From Pandoraea iniqua (lineage in GTDB: Bacteria > Pseudomonadota > Gammaproteobacteria > Burkholderiales > Burkholderiaceae), in NCBI RefSeq assembly GCF_902459685.1, contig NZ_CABPSF010000002.1, positions 124,001-188,000 on the forward strand: a stretch of 64,000 nt of DNA. The letters run 5' to 3'. Made by a program: the position numbers and the translations under genes. Shown here piece after piece: positions 52,596-62,651 of the stretch. Numbering within the stretch: position 1 is the stretch's first letter; each line of letters begins with the position of its first letter. The notes below the pieces were generated by a model that saw only the letters and a program-made list of their open reading frames with translations, was not told the origin of the DNA and did no database searches.

Positions 52596-53570
52596 ATGAG
52601 CAAGTCAAACCTGAGCGCCATGGTGCGCACGCTTCGCTACGAGGCGGCCGGCATCATGAGTATCGAACTCGTGCCTGCCGCTGGCGGCGACGCGCAGTCC
52701 AGCACGTTCCCCGGCTTCACGCCGGGTGCGCACATCGATCTGCATCTGCCGAGCGGGCTATTGCGCAGCTATTCGCTCGTGAACGCGCCGGGTGAGAACA
52801 ACCGCTACGTGCTCGGTATCCTCGCCGATCCTAAGAGCCGTGGCGGATCGCGCTTCATCCACGACAACTTCCGTGTGGGCATGACGCTAGATATTTCGGC
52901 GCCGCGTAATCATTTCGAACTCGACGAGAGCGCAGCGCATACGGTGCTTGTGGCGGGGGGCATCGGCGTGACACCGATTCTCTGCATGTATCGCCGTCTG
53001 CGTTCGCTGGGGCGCAGCGTGAAGTTGCTCTACTGTGCGCGCACGGCACCGCAGGCCGCTTTCATCGACGAGATTCGCGCGCTGGGTGGCGACGTCACTT
53101 ATCACTTTGACGATCAGCAGGGCGGTAAGCCTGCCTCGTTGGCGGGTTTCCTCGCCGGACAACCCGCTGGTACGCACGCGTATTGCTGCGGCCCGGGCGT
53201 GATGCTCGACGCCTTCGAAGCGGCGTGTGCCGATGCCGGGATTGCCAACGTACATATCGAACGATTCGCGGCGGCACCCGATGCGCCGCCGCCCGCGACC
53301 AGCGAAGGCTACGTCGTCAAGCTGGCGAAAAGCGGCAAGGAGATTGCGGTGCCTGCGGGCGCAACGTTGCTCGACACGCTGCTTGCCACCGGCATCGACG
53401 CGGAACACAGCTGCATGGAAGGCATCTGCGGTGCGTGCGAAACGCGCGTGCTGGAAGGCTGCCCGGATCACCGTGACTCAGTGCTGAGTGCGGGCGAGCG
53501 CGCTGCGAACAACGTGATGATGATCTGCGTGTCCGGTTGCAAAGGCGACCGTCTGACGCTGGATCTTTGA
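52596..53570 (+). CDS. Rieske oxygenase reductase (PDR/VanB type)
   Basis: The 324-residue flavo-iron-sulfur protein has a ferredoxin-reductase FMN domain (RSYSLVNAPGE, about 66-76), an NAD(P) domain (GGIGVTPIL, about 125-133; CGPGVMLDAFE) and a C-terminal plant-type [2Fe-2S] domain with Cys in CMEGICGACE (about 273, 278, 281) and a fourth near residue 311. It moves electrons from NAD(P)H to the oxygenase. Order is FMN-NAD-Fe/S, as in VanB and phthalate dioxygenase reductase. Confidence 0.94.
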   Translation: MSKSNLSAMVRTLRYEAAGIMSIELVPAAGGDAQSSTFPGFTPGAHIDLHLPSGLLRSYSLVNAPGENNRYVLGILADPKSRGGSRFIHDNFRVGMTLDISAPRNHFELDESAAHTVLVAGGIGVTPILCMYRRLRSLGRSVKLLYCARTAPQAAFIDEIRALGGDVTYHFDDQQGGKPASLAGFLAGQPAGTHAYCCGPGVMLDAFEAACADAGIANVHIERFAAAPDAPPPATSEGYVVKLAKSGKEIAVPAGATLLDTLLATGIDAEHSCMEGICGACETRVLEGCPDHRDSVLSAGERAANNVMMICVSGCKGDRLTLDL

Positions 53571-53625
53571 AACCGATTTATCTCGACCTATCCCGACCTA
53601 TCCCGACTTCTCACCCGAGACTGCC

Positions 53626-54597
53626 ATGACGATTCTGGGCATCGAACAGATTACTTACGGGGTGACCGACCTCGACACCTGCCGCCGCTTTCTCGCCGAC
53701 TGGGGCCTGACCGAAGTCTCGGCCGACGCCGACGGTGTGCGTTTCGAAACGCTCAACGGTGGCCGCGTGCTGGCGGTGCGTCACGACGATCCGTCGCTGC
53801 CGCCTGCGATGGAAGACGGCCCGACGCTGCGCGAGGTAACGTGGGGCGTGGCGACCGCCGATGAGGTCGCGGCCGTTGCCGACAAGCTGGCGGGGCAACC
53901 GGGGTATTACTTCGCACAGGGTGCCACGGGCTGCATCGACCCGAACGGTTTGGCCGTGCGCGTGGAAGTAAGCACCAAGCGGGCGCTGGACGTGCAGGGC
54001 GCACCGACCAACCCGTGGGGCATTCCGGCGCAGCGCGTGAACACGCCGAGCCCTGTGTACGAGCGGGCGCAGCCAATTGAAGTCGGGCATGTGGTGTTTT
54101 TCACCAATGCGCTCGCGGCGACGCAGAAGTTTTATGAGGACAAGCTGGGCTTCGAGCTATCTGACCGTTATCCGGATCGCGGCGCGTTCATGCGTTGCGC
54201 CCCGCACGGCGGGCACCATGATTTGTTCCTGCTGGCCTTGCCGAATGGCAAGCGTGGCCTGAACCACGTGGCGTTCACGGTGCGCGATATCCACGAAGTG
54301 TTCGGTGGCGGCATGCACATCGATCGCTGCGGCTGGGAAACGCAACTCGGCCCGGGCCGTCATCCGATCTCGTCGGCATACTTCTGGTACTTCAAAAACC
54401 CGTGCGGCGCGTTGATCGAGTATTACGCCGACGAAGACGTGCTGACGCCGGAGTGGCAGCCGCGCGACTTTGAGCCGGGACCGACGGTGTTCGCGGAGTG
54501 GGCCGTGGATGGTGGTATCGACGGCACGACGCGCCGTCAGAAGAAGGGCGGCGAAGCGCCGACTGGCAAGTTCATGACCGACACGGCCAAGCGCTGA
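53626..54597 (+). CDS. Extradiol-type ring-cleavage dioxygenase (VOC fold)
   Basis: The 323-residue protein has two glyoxalase/VOC modules (about 1-125 and 145-275). The second carries the iron triad: His in VGHVVFF (about 155), His in LNHVAF (about 213) and Glu in IEYYAD (about 265). GGHHDLF supplies further active-site His. This pattern belongs to type I extradiol dioxygenases such as 2,3-dihydroxybiphenyl 1,2-dioxygenase. It should cleave a catechol next to the hydroxyls. It is the last gene of the cluster and has no strong ribosome site. Confidence 0.88.
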   Translation: MTILGIEQITYGVTDLDTCRRFLADWGLTEVSADADGVRFETLNGGRVLAVRHDDPSLPPAMEDGPTLREVTWGVATADEVAAVADKLAGQPGYYFAQGATGCIDPNGLAVRVEVSTKRALDVQGAPTNPWGIPAQRVNTPSPVYERAQPIEVGHVVFFTNALAATQKFYEDKLGFELSDRYPDRGAFMRCAPHGGHHDLFLLALPNGKRGLNHVAFTVRDIHEVFGGGMHIDRCGWETQLGPGRHPISSAYFWYFKNPCGALIEYYADEDVLTPEWQPRDFEPGPTVFAEWAVDGGIDGTTRRQKKGGEAPTGKFMTDTAKR

Positions 54598-54610
54598 GCC
54601 GGTCATTGCG

Positions 54611-54642
54611 GGGCGCGCCGATCCGGGGGGAACGGCGCGCCC
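54611..54642 (+). terminator. Candidate terminator of the cluster
   Basis: GGGCGCGCCG and CGGCGCGCCC form a perfect ten-base stem with a 12-base loop, 14 bases past the last stop. A short weak T-containing tail follows. It may serve both converging genes. Confidence 0.6.
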
Positions 54643-54679
54643 TGCACCTGTCTTATCGGCGTCTTTTCGGCGCGCCGGC

Positions 54680-55225
54680 TTACTTAGCCAGTTCGGCGTC
54701 GATGGCGGCGACCAGACGCGGGTCGTCAGCCTTCACGTCGGGCGAGAAGCGCGCGACGACTTGGCCATTGCGGCCAACCAGAAACTTCTCGAAGTTCCAC
54801 AGCACATCGGCGGGGTTCTCCCGCTCGACGCCAAATCCTTTCAGACGTTCGCGGAACGGGCCTTCGCCCGTGGCTTCCGGCTTGGCATCGACCAGCGCCG
54901 CGTAGAGCGGATGGCGGTCGTCACCGAGCACCGAGATCTTGGCAAACAGCGGGAAGGTCACGTTGTATTGCGTGGAACAGAAATCCAGAATTTCCTGATC
55001 GGTGCCCGGCTCTTGCCCCTTGAAGTTGTTCGCAGGGAAGGCCAGCACTTCCAGCCCTGCACCGCGCTTGTCTTCGTACAGGCGTTCCAGCCCTTCGTAT
55101 TGCGGCGTGAGGCCGCACTTCGACGCGACATTCACCACCAGACGTACCTTGCCGGCGTAATCGCCCAGCTTGGACGGGGTGCCGTCGTTACGGTTGACGG
55201 CAATGGTTTCGATATTCGTGCTCAT
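54680..55225 (-). CDS. Glutathione peroxidase family protein
   Basis: The 181-residue protein has the peroxidatic Cys in NVASKCGLTPQYEGLE (about residue 38), the tetrad Gln and Trp in FPANNFKGQEPG and WNFEKFLVGRNG. It is a Cys-type enzyme of the BtuE/GPx group that reduces hydroperoxides with thioredoxin or glutathione. No signal peptide is seen. AAGGAA precedes the ATG. It converges with the cluster and is probably not part of it. Confidence 0.93.
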   Translation of the reverse strand: MSTNIETIAVNRNDGTPSKLGDYAGKVRLVVNVASKCGLTPQYEGLERLYEDKRGAGLEVLAFPANNFKGQEPGTDQEILDFCSTQYNVTFPLFAKISVLGDDRHPLYAALVDAKPEATGEGPFRERLKGFGVERENPADVLWNFEKFLVGRNGQVVARFSPDVKADDPRLVAAIDAELAK

Positions 55226-55977
55226 GCGTGAATTCCTTTTTCGAGAGTGACCCGGGAGTGGCGAGGATCAACGAAGTCGAGTGTATCGGAAGCCCGCAAA
55301 CGGTGCTGACGGCGCCCGGATGAGGTACCGATTTATACGATTTGGTTGATTTCGCCCCGATGTAAGGAACATGTAAGCCGAAAGAGGTTGCACATTCGGG
55401 TTGCACTTCGAGAGTTAAATCGGGAGGGTCGCTGTTTTGGCGAATTTTCTCGGTTCTTACGGTGCTGTTACATATTTTCCGGTATTTTTGGGTGATGTGT
55501 TGTTTCGGAAGGACAACGAAGATTTCATTGAAATCAATGGTTTATTTTTCATCGGTGATTCCCGATTGACAGTCGTGAAAGCTTGTGAAAGTATTCGCGG
55601 AATTAAAAATAGTTACCGAATATAACAAGCACACAGCGCTGATCGACGGCGCAGGTCAATAAAACGGGGTTGTCCGAATGCTTCGTACTGCTTTTCAGAC
55701 GTCTGATGCGTTTGCGGCTTTTGCACGAGCGCAAATTCCCTTTGCTGCACGGCAAAACAGCGCGTCGTCAGCACTTTCCGTCCTGCCCGACCGACTCGTC
55801 CGCTTGTCTAGCGTCATGACGCAATAGCGTCGGCGCACCGTCTCGCCTTCATCGCCCCTTATCAACGGACTTCGCCCGCGTGGCGGAGCTTTTGCGTTGG
55901 CATGACGGGTGTTCAGGCGTGGACCGTACCGAATTCGCAATCTCTCGCATTAAAAGAATACTTATTAGGGGAATCAG
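55226..55977. other. Intergenic region before the autotransporter
   Basis: About 750 bases with visibly lower GC in the middle (55380-55640). No convincing gene; a 62-codon plus-strand frame at 55437 starts with TTG and has no ribosome site. It probably holds the autotransporter promoter and a long leader. Confidence 0.5.
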
Positions 55978-58900
55978 ATGAATCACGTCTACCGCGTGGT
56001 GTGGAGCGCCAGTCTTGGCATGTATCAGGTCGCATCGGAAATCGCGTGCGGCCATAGCGGCAAGTCGCGTTCGGTCGATCGTCGCCGGGCGCGCAAGGCG
56101 GCCGCAGCCGCAGCACTCGCGGTACTGTCGGGGGTAGCTCATGCGGCGCCGCCCTACGCGGGGATCCTCACCCAATCGGATAACAGCGGTTACGCGCTGA
56201 CCCCCGGCACCGCAACGGGGTGGTTCCCCGTCTGGGACTGGAACGGTACCGATCTGAACGTCTCGATGTCCGGCGTTAAGACGGTGAACTTCAACAACCT
56301 GACTGGGCAGATCGCGGTTGGCGCTGGCGCCGCGATCTCCGGCGGCACAGAGGGCGTTGCCATTACGGCAGACAGCGTCCTGTCGAATCAGTCGGGTCTG
56401 ACGAACAGTGGCACCATCTCGGCCACACAAACTGGCGTGACCGTCGCCGGGGCGCTGGGCTCGATCGTCAACAATGGCTTGATTTCGAATGGCTTGTTCA
56501 ACGCGGCTGCCGTTCAGGTCTCGGGCACTGTTGGGACGCTGACGAATACCGGCGCCATTGCCGGCGCGAGCGACCGCGGCAACGGCGTTTCCGTGGCGGC
56601 AGCGGACCCTGCCGTGCCTGCCAAACTCGGTAACATCGGCAACACCGGTACGATTTCCGGCGGCACCAACGGCATCAGCAACACGGGCGGGACGATCGGC
56701 ACGATCTCGAACAACGTTGCCGGATCTGCGACGGGCACGATCAAGGGGCAGGTCGGCATTCTCAACACGACCGCGTACGTCAATAGCACTACGGTGAACA
56801 GCTCGCTCGATCGTGTCGAGAACTCCGGCGTGATCACCGGGACGGATGTCGGTATTGCCAACGCGTCGACGATCGGAACGATTCACAACAACGCGTCCGG
56901 TGTGATCTCGGGCACTGGTTCGTACGGGGTTCGCAACGCCCTCGGCCTGATTTCCGCGATTGAAAATAGCGGAAGCATCTCGGGTGGCGTTTTCGGTGTC
57001 CAGAATCTGAGCACCATCACGTCGATCGACAATGCGGGCGTGATTGCTGGCAATTCGGTCGGGGTGGTCAACACCTCGCGAATGGGGACGTTGACCAACA
57101 CCGGTGCGATTCAGGGCAAAACTACTGCGACGGTGGCCAACGGCGTGCAGAACTACGGCATTCTCGGCACGCTGTCGAACAGCGGGCAGATCCTTGCCAG
57201 TTCCGTGGCCGGTAACGGCAGCAGCGGCGTGTATAACGCCAATCGCATCGATTCGCTGAGCAACGCAAGTGGTGGGCTGATCCAGTCGGATCTCGGCGTG
57301 TTCAACGATGCCAACGGGCACTCCATCGGCACGCTGACCAACGCTGGCACGATTTTCGGGCAGAGCGCGGGGGTGCGCAACCTCGGGGGCACCATCACGT
57401 CGATCGTCAACGCTGGCGCGAACGGTAACGCCGCCGCAGGGACGATTTCGGGTTCGGGCAGTGGCAGCCAAGTTCACGGTATCGACAATTCGGGCTACCT
57501 CGTCGGGGGAACGACCTTTAATGCCACGATCGGCACGATCACCAATGGCGGCTTGATTTCGGGCGATACGTACGGGATCAACAACAGCAACGGCACGATC
57601 GGGGTGATCAACAATCTGGCAGGCGGCACGATTTTCGGGGGTATGGCTGCCATCGTTTCGGGCACTGGCGGGATTGGCACGATCAACAACGCGGGTGTCA
57701 TTCAAGGTGACGTTGCGCACCTCGGGATGCAAGATCTGACGATCACGGGTGGCACGGGCAATACGTACGGCACGTTCATGGGAAGCATCATGAACGCCAA
57801 TTCGAATTTGCGACTGAGCAGCGGCAACATCGTGCTGAACGAAGCCGTCGATCTGATTGGCATGCGCACGTTGTATAACAGCGGTGCCACGTTGCACCTC
57901 GATGGGACGATCCCGGTCTACGGCAACTATCAGCAGGACGCCGGCGGCACGCTCGAAGTCGGTGTGGCGAACGGTGCCTTCACGACAGGCAATATTCAGG
58001 CGGACTTCGGCTACGGTCGATTGCTGGTCTACGGCGACGCAACGGTGGCCGCGGGCTCGACCGTCTCGATCAAGTCGATGGGCTACACGCTGGCGGCCGG
58101 TCAGCGCTTTATCGTCATCGACGCGAATACCGCCACTTACAATGCCGGCGCGCTGAACTACCTTGTCAGCAACCCGACACTCACGGGTAGCGGCGCGCAA
58201 CTGCTCATCAACGGGCGCCAGGATCTCGTCGTCACGCTGGTCGGTCCGAACTATGACGCCACGATGGGTGGCCTGTATGGGCTGACTGCCGGTACGCCCA
58301 CCAGCGTGCCGTCGGTCTTCAGCTTCGACGGCTCGAACCTTGCCGTCACGGGCACGACGTTTACCACGATCGCGGGCAGCCTCGGCACGATCACGAACAC
58401 CGGCACCCTGACCGGCACTTACGCGTTCTCGGTCGCTGGTACGGGCAATATCGCCAGTATCCAAAACGACGGCACCATCGCGGCAACCGGTTCGAATAAC
58501 TCTGGCCTCTTCAATGGCGGCACGATCGGGACGTTGACCAATCGCGGACAAGTTTCCGCGGTAGCTTTTGCCGGAGTGAACAACGGCGGTTCGCTGACGC
58601 GTCTCGACAATAGCGGCACGCTTGCCGGCTCGACGAGTGGTCTTGCCAACACCGGTACGTTGGGTACGGCGGTCAACAGCGGGAAGATGTCCGGCCAATG
58701 GGCCGTGGCAAACGGGGGGACCGGCTATTCCAATTCGGTGCTGAGTACGCTGACGAACAGCGGCACGATTTCGGGCACGGCGCGAGGTGTGAGCAACCTG
58801 GGCGGAACGATCACGACGATCAACAATCAGGCCGGCGGCTTGATTACCGCGACCGACAACAGCGGCGCGATCGTCTCGGGGATCGTCAACTCAGGCGCTC

Positions 58901-61900
58901 TCGCCGGCACGCTGACGAATCCGGGAACGATCGGCACGATCAACAACGCCGGTACGATTTCCGGCGGCTACTACGGCATTTACAACGACTATACGATCGG
59001 TGCGATCAACAACCTCGCCGGCGGGTTGATCACCGGCCTGGGTGGTGCGATTTCGAATCAGTCGGCCACCTCTTCGCTGGGGCAGATCAGCAATGCAGGT
59101 ACCATCGCGGGCTGGATCATCAACCGCTCGCCGAACGATCTGCGCATCAGCGGTGCCACCGACTCGACGTTCGGTACGCTCACGGGCTTTGGCGGTGGTG
59201 TCGGCACCATCGTCAGTACCAATGCCGATGTGCACTTCAACGGCGGCAACCTGCTGCTCAACGACAACTTTGACCTGGCTGGTTCGCGTACCGCTTACAA
59301 CGATTCGTCGGTGCTGCAGGTCAATCGCGTGCTTCAGGTGAACGGTAATTACTCTCAGGCCGCTACGGGCACGCTGCAAATCGGTGTGGCGAGCGGGGCG
59401 AACACGACGGGTAATATCGCCACCGACCTCGGCTATGGCCGTCTGGTCGTCTCGGGCAACACCTATATCGCGCCGGGCTCCACGATCGCACTGCAATCGC
59501 TGGGCTACGCTTTTGCGAGCGGCCAGCGTTACGTCGTCATCGATACGGCGGGTACGAGCAACTACAACCAAGCGACGCTTCGCTATGTGGTGAACGGTTA
59601 TCCGTCGCTGGCCGCGAGCGGTGCGCGTGTGGGTAATGGTGCGAACGTCGATCTGGTCGTCACGATCTTCGCGCCGAACTACCTCGGCACCATTGCCGGT
59701 ACGACGCCGCTGATGGCAGGCGTGCCCATCGATGCATCGCCGTCGTGGACGTTTGACGGGGCGAACCTCACGGTCACGGGGACAACCTACGGCTCGATCA
59801 ACGGCTCGCTCGGAACACTGACGAACAATGGCACGCTGACGGGTACATCGGCACTGGCCATTGGCACCAATGGTGGTGGCATTGCCCGCATTGAGAATAA
59901 CGGCCTGATTCATTCGACAGGCGCGACCGATTCGGCCCTCTACAACGGCGGCGTGGTCGGTACGCTGGTCAACGGCGGCACGTTGCGCTCGGACAACATG
60001 TCGGGCGTGAACAGTGTGACTGCGCTGACCCGTCTGGAAAACACGGGCCTTATTTCCGGCAGGATGTCGGGCGTGTACAACAGCGGCGTGATCACTTCCG
60101 CCGTGAACTCCAGCACGATTGCCGCGACGGATGGCACGGCGAATGCAGTCGGTATGGTCAACACCGGACAGTTCGGTACGCTTTCCAATACCGGGTTGAT
60201 CAGCGGGTATAGCGGGCTCGTGAACTGGGCGTCGGGCAATGCCACTCCGGTTACCTCGTTCGACACACTGACGAACAGCGGCACCATTGCAGGGGACGGC
60301 GGCACGATCTTCAGCACAACGGCGTACGGTGTGGGAAATTTCGGCGGCACCATTGGGACAATCAACAACCTCGCCGGCGGCAAGATCACGGGGACCGGCG
60401 GCGGAGCCTCCTCCGGGATTCAGAACAGCACGTTGACCATTGTCGGCACGGTATACGGCGGCACGATTGGTGCGATCAACAACGCGGGTCTGATCTCGGG
60501 CGACTACTACGCGATCACTAACCGCGACCGGATCAACACGATCAACAACCTTGCGGGTGGTGTGATCACGGCGCTCGGCGGCGCGATCTCGAATCAGGCC
60601 GCAGACGCCAGCATTGGCCAGATCAATAATGCGGGCACGATTGCCGGCTGGATCATCAACCGCTCGAACAACGATCTGCGCATCAGCGGTGCCACCGATT
60701 CGACGTTCGGTACGATCACGGGCTTCTCCACATACCCCGGCACCATCGTGAGCACCAACGCCGATGTGCATTTCAACGGCGGCAACCTGGTGGTGAACAA
60801 CAACTTCGATCTGGCCGGTTTGCGCACCGCAAACAACGATTCGTCGGTGTTGCAGATCAATCGTCCGATTCTGGTGTCGGGCAACTATGCACAGGCAGCA
60901 GGCGGGACGCTGCAAATCGGCGTGGCGAACAATGCCGTGACCACGGGCGACATGACCACGGACAGCGGTTACGGCCGCCTTGTGGTGAGCGGCAACACCA
61001 CGCTCGCCTCGGGTTCGAGCGTCGCGCTGCAATCGTTGGGCTACACGTTCGCCGCAGGTCAGCGTTACGTGGTGATCGACACCGCCGGCACGGCTAACTA
61101 CAACGCCGATTCGCTGGTGTACAAGGTCAACGGCTCGACGACGCTTGCCGCGACCGGTGCCTCCGTGGCCAATGGCTCGCATCAGGATCTGGTGGTGACG
61201 CTGGCGCAGGGTTCGGGCAACAACGGGGGAAATAACGGCGGGAACAACGGTGGCACCCCGGGTAACGGCGGCAACAACGGCGGCAACAACGGTGGCAATA
61301 ACGGCGGCAACAACGGTGGTACCCCGGGCGGCAGTGAAGGCGGCAACAACGGCGGTCAGCCGACGTTCGACCCGCGCACCAATGCCACCATCGCCTCGAA
61401 TCAGAATGCCGTCTCGTCGCTGCGCGGGCTGCTGGGTTATACCGGCGTGAGCGATCCGCAGTTGCTCAACCTGTACAACGCCACGTTGGGTTCGCTCAGC
61501 GATAAGTCGGCGGGTTCAGCTAACCGCGTCGGCCAGCAATTGGCCCCGGCACAGCACACGCGTGCCGCAGGTGCCGCCACGTTCGATTCGCTCAGTGTGG
61601 TCAACTCGCACGTCAACAGCCTGCGCGTTGCGCAGGCCGGTGGCACCGGTGTGGCCACTGGCGACAGCGCTTCGAACTGGGCGGCATGGGGTCAGGCCTT
61701 CGGCGGTCACGCCAGCCAGTCGGCACGCGACGGTGTCGATGGCTACAGCGCCAACTATGGCGGCCTGCTGGTCGGTGCCGATCGCGCGTTCGGCGATCAC
61801 TGGCGTGGCGGTGGTGCATTCCAGTTCTCGCGCACGGTCATCAACAACGATGGCAGCACGTCGGGCAACAGCACGGGTGTGAACGGTTACGGGTTGATCG

Positions 61901-62517
61901 GCTACGCCGCCTTTACGGGCGAGCCGTGGTACGTGAACCTGTCGGGCTCGGTCGTGATGCAACGCTACGACACGAAGCGCATCGTGACGATGCAAGGCTT
62001 CAGCGGCATGGCCAACGGCAACTTCAACGGCCAGCAATACGTGGCCAGCGCCGAGTTCGGTTATCCGCTGGCAGTGGGCCGCGCGGTCGTGACGCCGCTC
62101 GCCAGCCTCACGTATAGCTATCTGAACCAGAACAGCTACACGGAAACGGGCGGTAACGGCACGGCGTTGTCGGTGGGTAGCGCATCGGCGAGCTCGGTGC
62201 GCAGCGCGCTGGGTGCGAAGTTTGCCCTGCCGTTCGAAACGTCGTATGGCAGCCTGGTGCCGGAGCTGAGCCTGCGTTGGGTGCACGAGTACAACCGTAC
62301 GCGTCAGGCCACGGGGGCGAGCTTCGCGGCTGACCCGATTGGTCAGACCGGCTTCACGACGGTGGGCGCAACGCCGGTGTCGGATCTGGCAGACATTTCG
62401 CTGGGTCTCACGCTCGTGCGCGCCAACAACCTGACGGCATCCGTGCGCTACCAACTGCAAGCGGGTTCGGGTTTCATCTCGCACACGGGTATCGTGCGCG
62501 TGCAACAGCGCTTCTGA
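55978..62517 (+). CDS. Type V autotransporter adhesin with ESPR signal
   Basis: The 2179-residue protein opens with an extended signal peptide region (MNHVYRVVWSASLGMYQVASE, then a basic stretch and a hydrophobic core ending AHA at about 55). The passenger (about 60-1745) is made of GTI/N-rich strands such as GTIGTINNAG, expected to fold as a beta-helix. Three related modules (see repeat entry) end each third. A Gly/Asn linker (about 1747-1798) leads to the autotransporter barrel (about 1900-2179), which starts WAAWGQAFGGHA and ends RVQQRF. It is probably an adhesin or biofilm protein at the cell surface. The ATG follows a purine-poor GGGGAATCAG. Confidence 0.93.
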   Translation: MNHVYRVVWSASLGMYQVASEIACGHSGKSRSVDRRRARKAAAAAALAVLSGVAHAAPPYAGILTQSDNSGYALTPGTATGWFPVWDWNGTDLNVSMSGVKTVNFNNLTGQIAVGAGAAISGGTEGVAITADSVLSNQSGLTNSGTISATQTGVTVAGALGSIVNNGLISNGLFNAAAVQVSGTVGTLTNTGAIAGASDRGNGVSVAAADPAVPAKLGNIGNTGTISGGTNGISNTGGTIGTISNNVAGSATGTIKGQVGILNTTAYVNSTTVNSSLDRVENSGVITGTDVGIANASTIGTIHNNASGVISGTGSYGVRNALGLISAIENSGSISGGVFGVQNLSTITSIDNAGVIAGNSVGVVNTSRMGTLTNTGAIQGKTTATVANGVQNYGILGTLSNSGQILASSVAGNGSSGVYNANRIDSLSNASGGLIQSDLGVFNDANGHSIGTLTNAGTIFGQSAGVRNLGGTITSIVNAGANGNAAAGTISGSGSGSQVHGIDNSGYLVGGTTFNATIGTITNGGLISGDTYGINNSNGTIGVINNLAGGTIFGGMAAIVSGTGGIGTINNAGVIQGDVAHLGMQDLTITGGTGNTYGTFMGSIMNANSNLRLSSGNIVLNEAVDLIGMRTLYNSGATLHLDGTIPVYGNYQQDAGGTLEVGVANGAFTTGNIQADFGYGRLLVYGDATVAAGSTVSIKSMGYTLAAGQRFIVIDANTATYNAGALNYLVSNPTLTGSGAQLLINGRQDLVVTLVGPNYDATMGGLYGLTAGTPTSVPSVFSFDGSNLAVTGTTFTTIAGSLGTITNTGTLTGTYAFSVAGTGNIASIQNDGTIAATGSNNSGLFNGGTIGTLTNRGQVSAVAFAGVNNGGSLTRLDNSGTLAGSTSGLANTGTLGTAVNSGKMSGQWAVANGGTGYSNSVLSTLTNSGTISGTARGVSNLGGTITTINNQAGGLITATDNSGAIVSGIVNSGALAGTLTNPGTIGTINNAGTISGGYYGIYNDYTIGAINNLAGGLITGLGGAISNQSATSSLGQISNAGTIAGWIINRSPNDLRISGATDSTFGTLTGFGGGVGTIVSTNADVHFNGGNLLLNDNFDLAGSRTAYNDSSVLQVNRVLQVNGNYSQAATGTLQIGVASGANTTGNIATDLGYGRLVVSGNTYIAPGSTIALQSLGYAFASGQRYVVIDTAGTSNYNQATLRYVVNGYPSLAASGARVGNGANVDLVVTIFAPNYLGTIAGTTPLMAGVPIDASPSWTFDGANLTVTGTTYGSINGSLGTLTNNGTLTGTSALAIGTNGGGIARIENNGLIHSTGATDSALYNGGVVGTLVNGGTLRSDNMSGVNSVTALTRLENTGLISGRMSGVYNSGVITSAVNSSTIAATDGTANAVGMVNTGQFGTLSNTGLISGYSGLVNWASGNATPVTSFDTLTNSGTIAGDGGTIFSTTAYGVGNFGGTIGTINNLAGGKITGTGGGASSGIQNSTLTIVGTVYGGTIGAINNAGLISGDYYAITNRDRINTINNLAGGVITALGGAISNQAADASIGQINNAGTIAGWIINRSNNDLRISGATDSTFGTITGFSTYPGTIVSTNADVHFNGGNLVVNNNFDLAGLRTANNDSSVLQINRPILVSGNYAQAAGGTLQIGVANNAVTTGDMTTDSGYGRLVVSGNTTLASGSSVALQSLGYTFAAGQRYVVIDTAGTANYNADSLVYKVNGSTTLAATGASVANGSHQDLVVTLAQGSGNNGGNNGGNNGGTPGNGGNNGGNNGGNNGGNNGGTPGGSEGGNNGGQPTFDPRTNATIASNQNAVSSLRGLLGYTGVSDPQLLNLYNATLGSLSDKSAGSANRVGQQLAPAQHTRAAGAATFDSLSVVNSHVNSLRVAQAGGTGVATGDSASNWAAWGQAFGGHASQSARDGVDGYSANYGGLLVGADRAFGDHWRGGGAFQFSRTVINNDGSTSGNSTGVNGYGLIGYAAFTGEPWYVNLSGSVVMQRYDTKRIVTMQGFSGMANGNFNGQQYVASAEFGYPLAVGRAVVTPLASLTYSYLNQNSYTETGGNGTALSVGSASASSVRSALGAKFALPFETSYGSLVPELSLRWVHEYNRTRQATGASFAADPIGQTGFTTVGATPVSDLADISLGLTLVRANNLTASVRYQLQAGSGFISHTGIVRVQQRF
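57782..61210 (+). repeat. Three copies of a passenger module in the autotransporter
   Basis: Related segments of about 160 residues lie at 57782-58290, 59200-59690 and 60740-61210. Each holds an N-terminal NxDVHFNGGN-type strand (NSNLRLSSGN in copy 1), GTLQIGVA (GTLEVGVA in copy 1), a YGRLVVSGN strand, LQSLGY and a (V/I)VIDT stretch. Copies 2 and 3 are closest. The stretches between the copies are GTI-rich and of different length. Confidence 0.85.
61213..61370 (+). repeat. Gly/Asn-rich linker repeat
   Basis: Tandem units of AACAACGGC/GGC type encode repeats of Asn-Asn-Gly-Gly, broken twice by Thr-Pro-Gly. It is a flexible linker between passenger and barrel. Length change by slippage is possible. 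Confidence 0.85.
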
Positions 62518-62548
62518 TGCTTTGATGTTTTGATGCGTTGATGTAACA

Positions 62549-62588
62549 CACGGCGGTCGCACCATTTGACATGGCTGCGACCGCCGTG
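62549..62588 (+). terminator. Terminator of the autotransporter gene
   Basis: CACGGCGGTCGCA and TGCGACCGCCGTG form a perfect 13-base stem with a 14-base loop, 31 bases past the stop. There is no T run, so it may slow or attenuate more than end transcription. Confidence 0.7.
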
Positions 62589-62651
62589 GAAGTATTGCGC
62601 AGTCCCTCACCGCTGGTTCCTTCTCCCCTCAGCACGACACCCCGTTCCCCG

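Noticed and set aside
55437-55625. 62-codon frame before the autotransporter
   Set aside because: TTG start without ribosome site in an AT-rich leader region; no recognisable sequence, although it cannot be fully excluded.
55849-58698. 949-codon minus-strand frame opposite the autotransporter
   Set aside because: The repetitive passenger DNA leaves the opposite frame open by chance; no signal or domain is present.
58891-61182. 763-codon minus-strand frame opposite the autotransporter
   Set aside because: Same reason: a shadow of repeated passenger codons.
61213-61370. Short tandem repeats that could suggest a CRISPR array
   Set aside because: Units are 9-12 bases without spacers and are in frame as a Gly/Asn linker.
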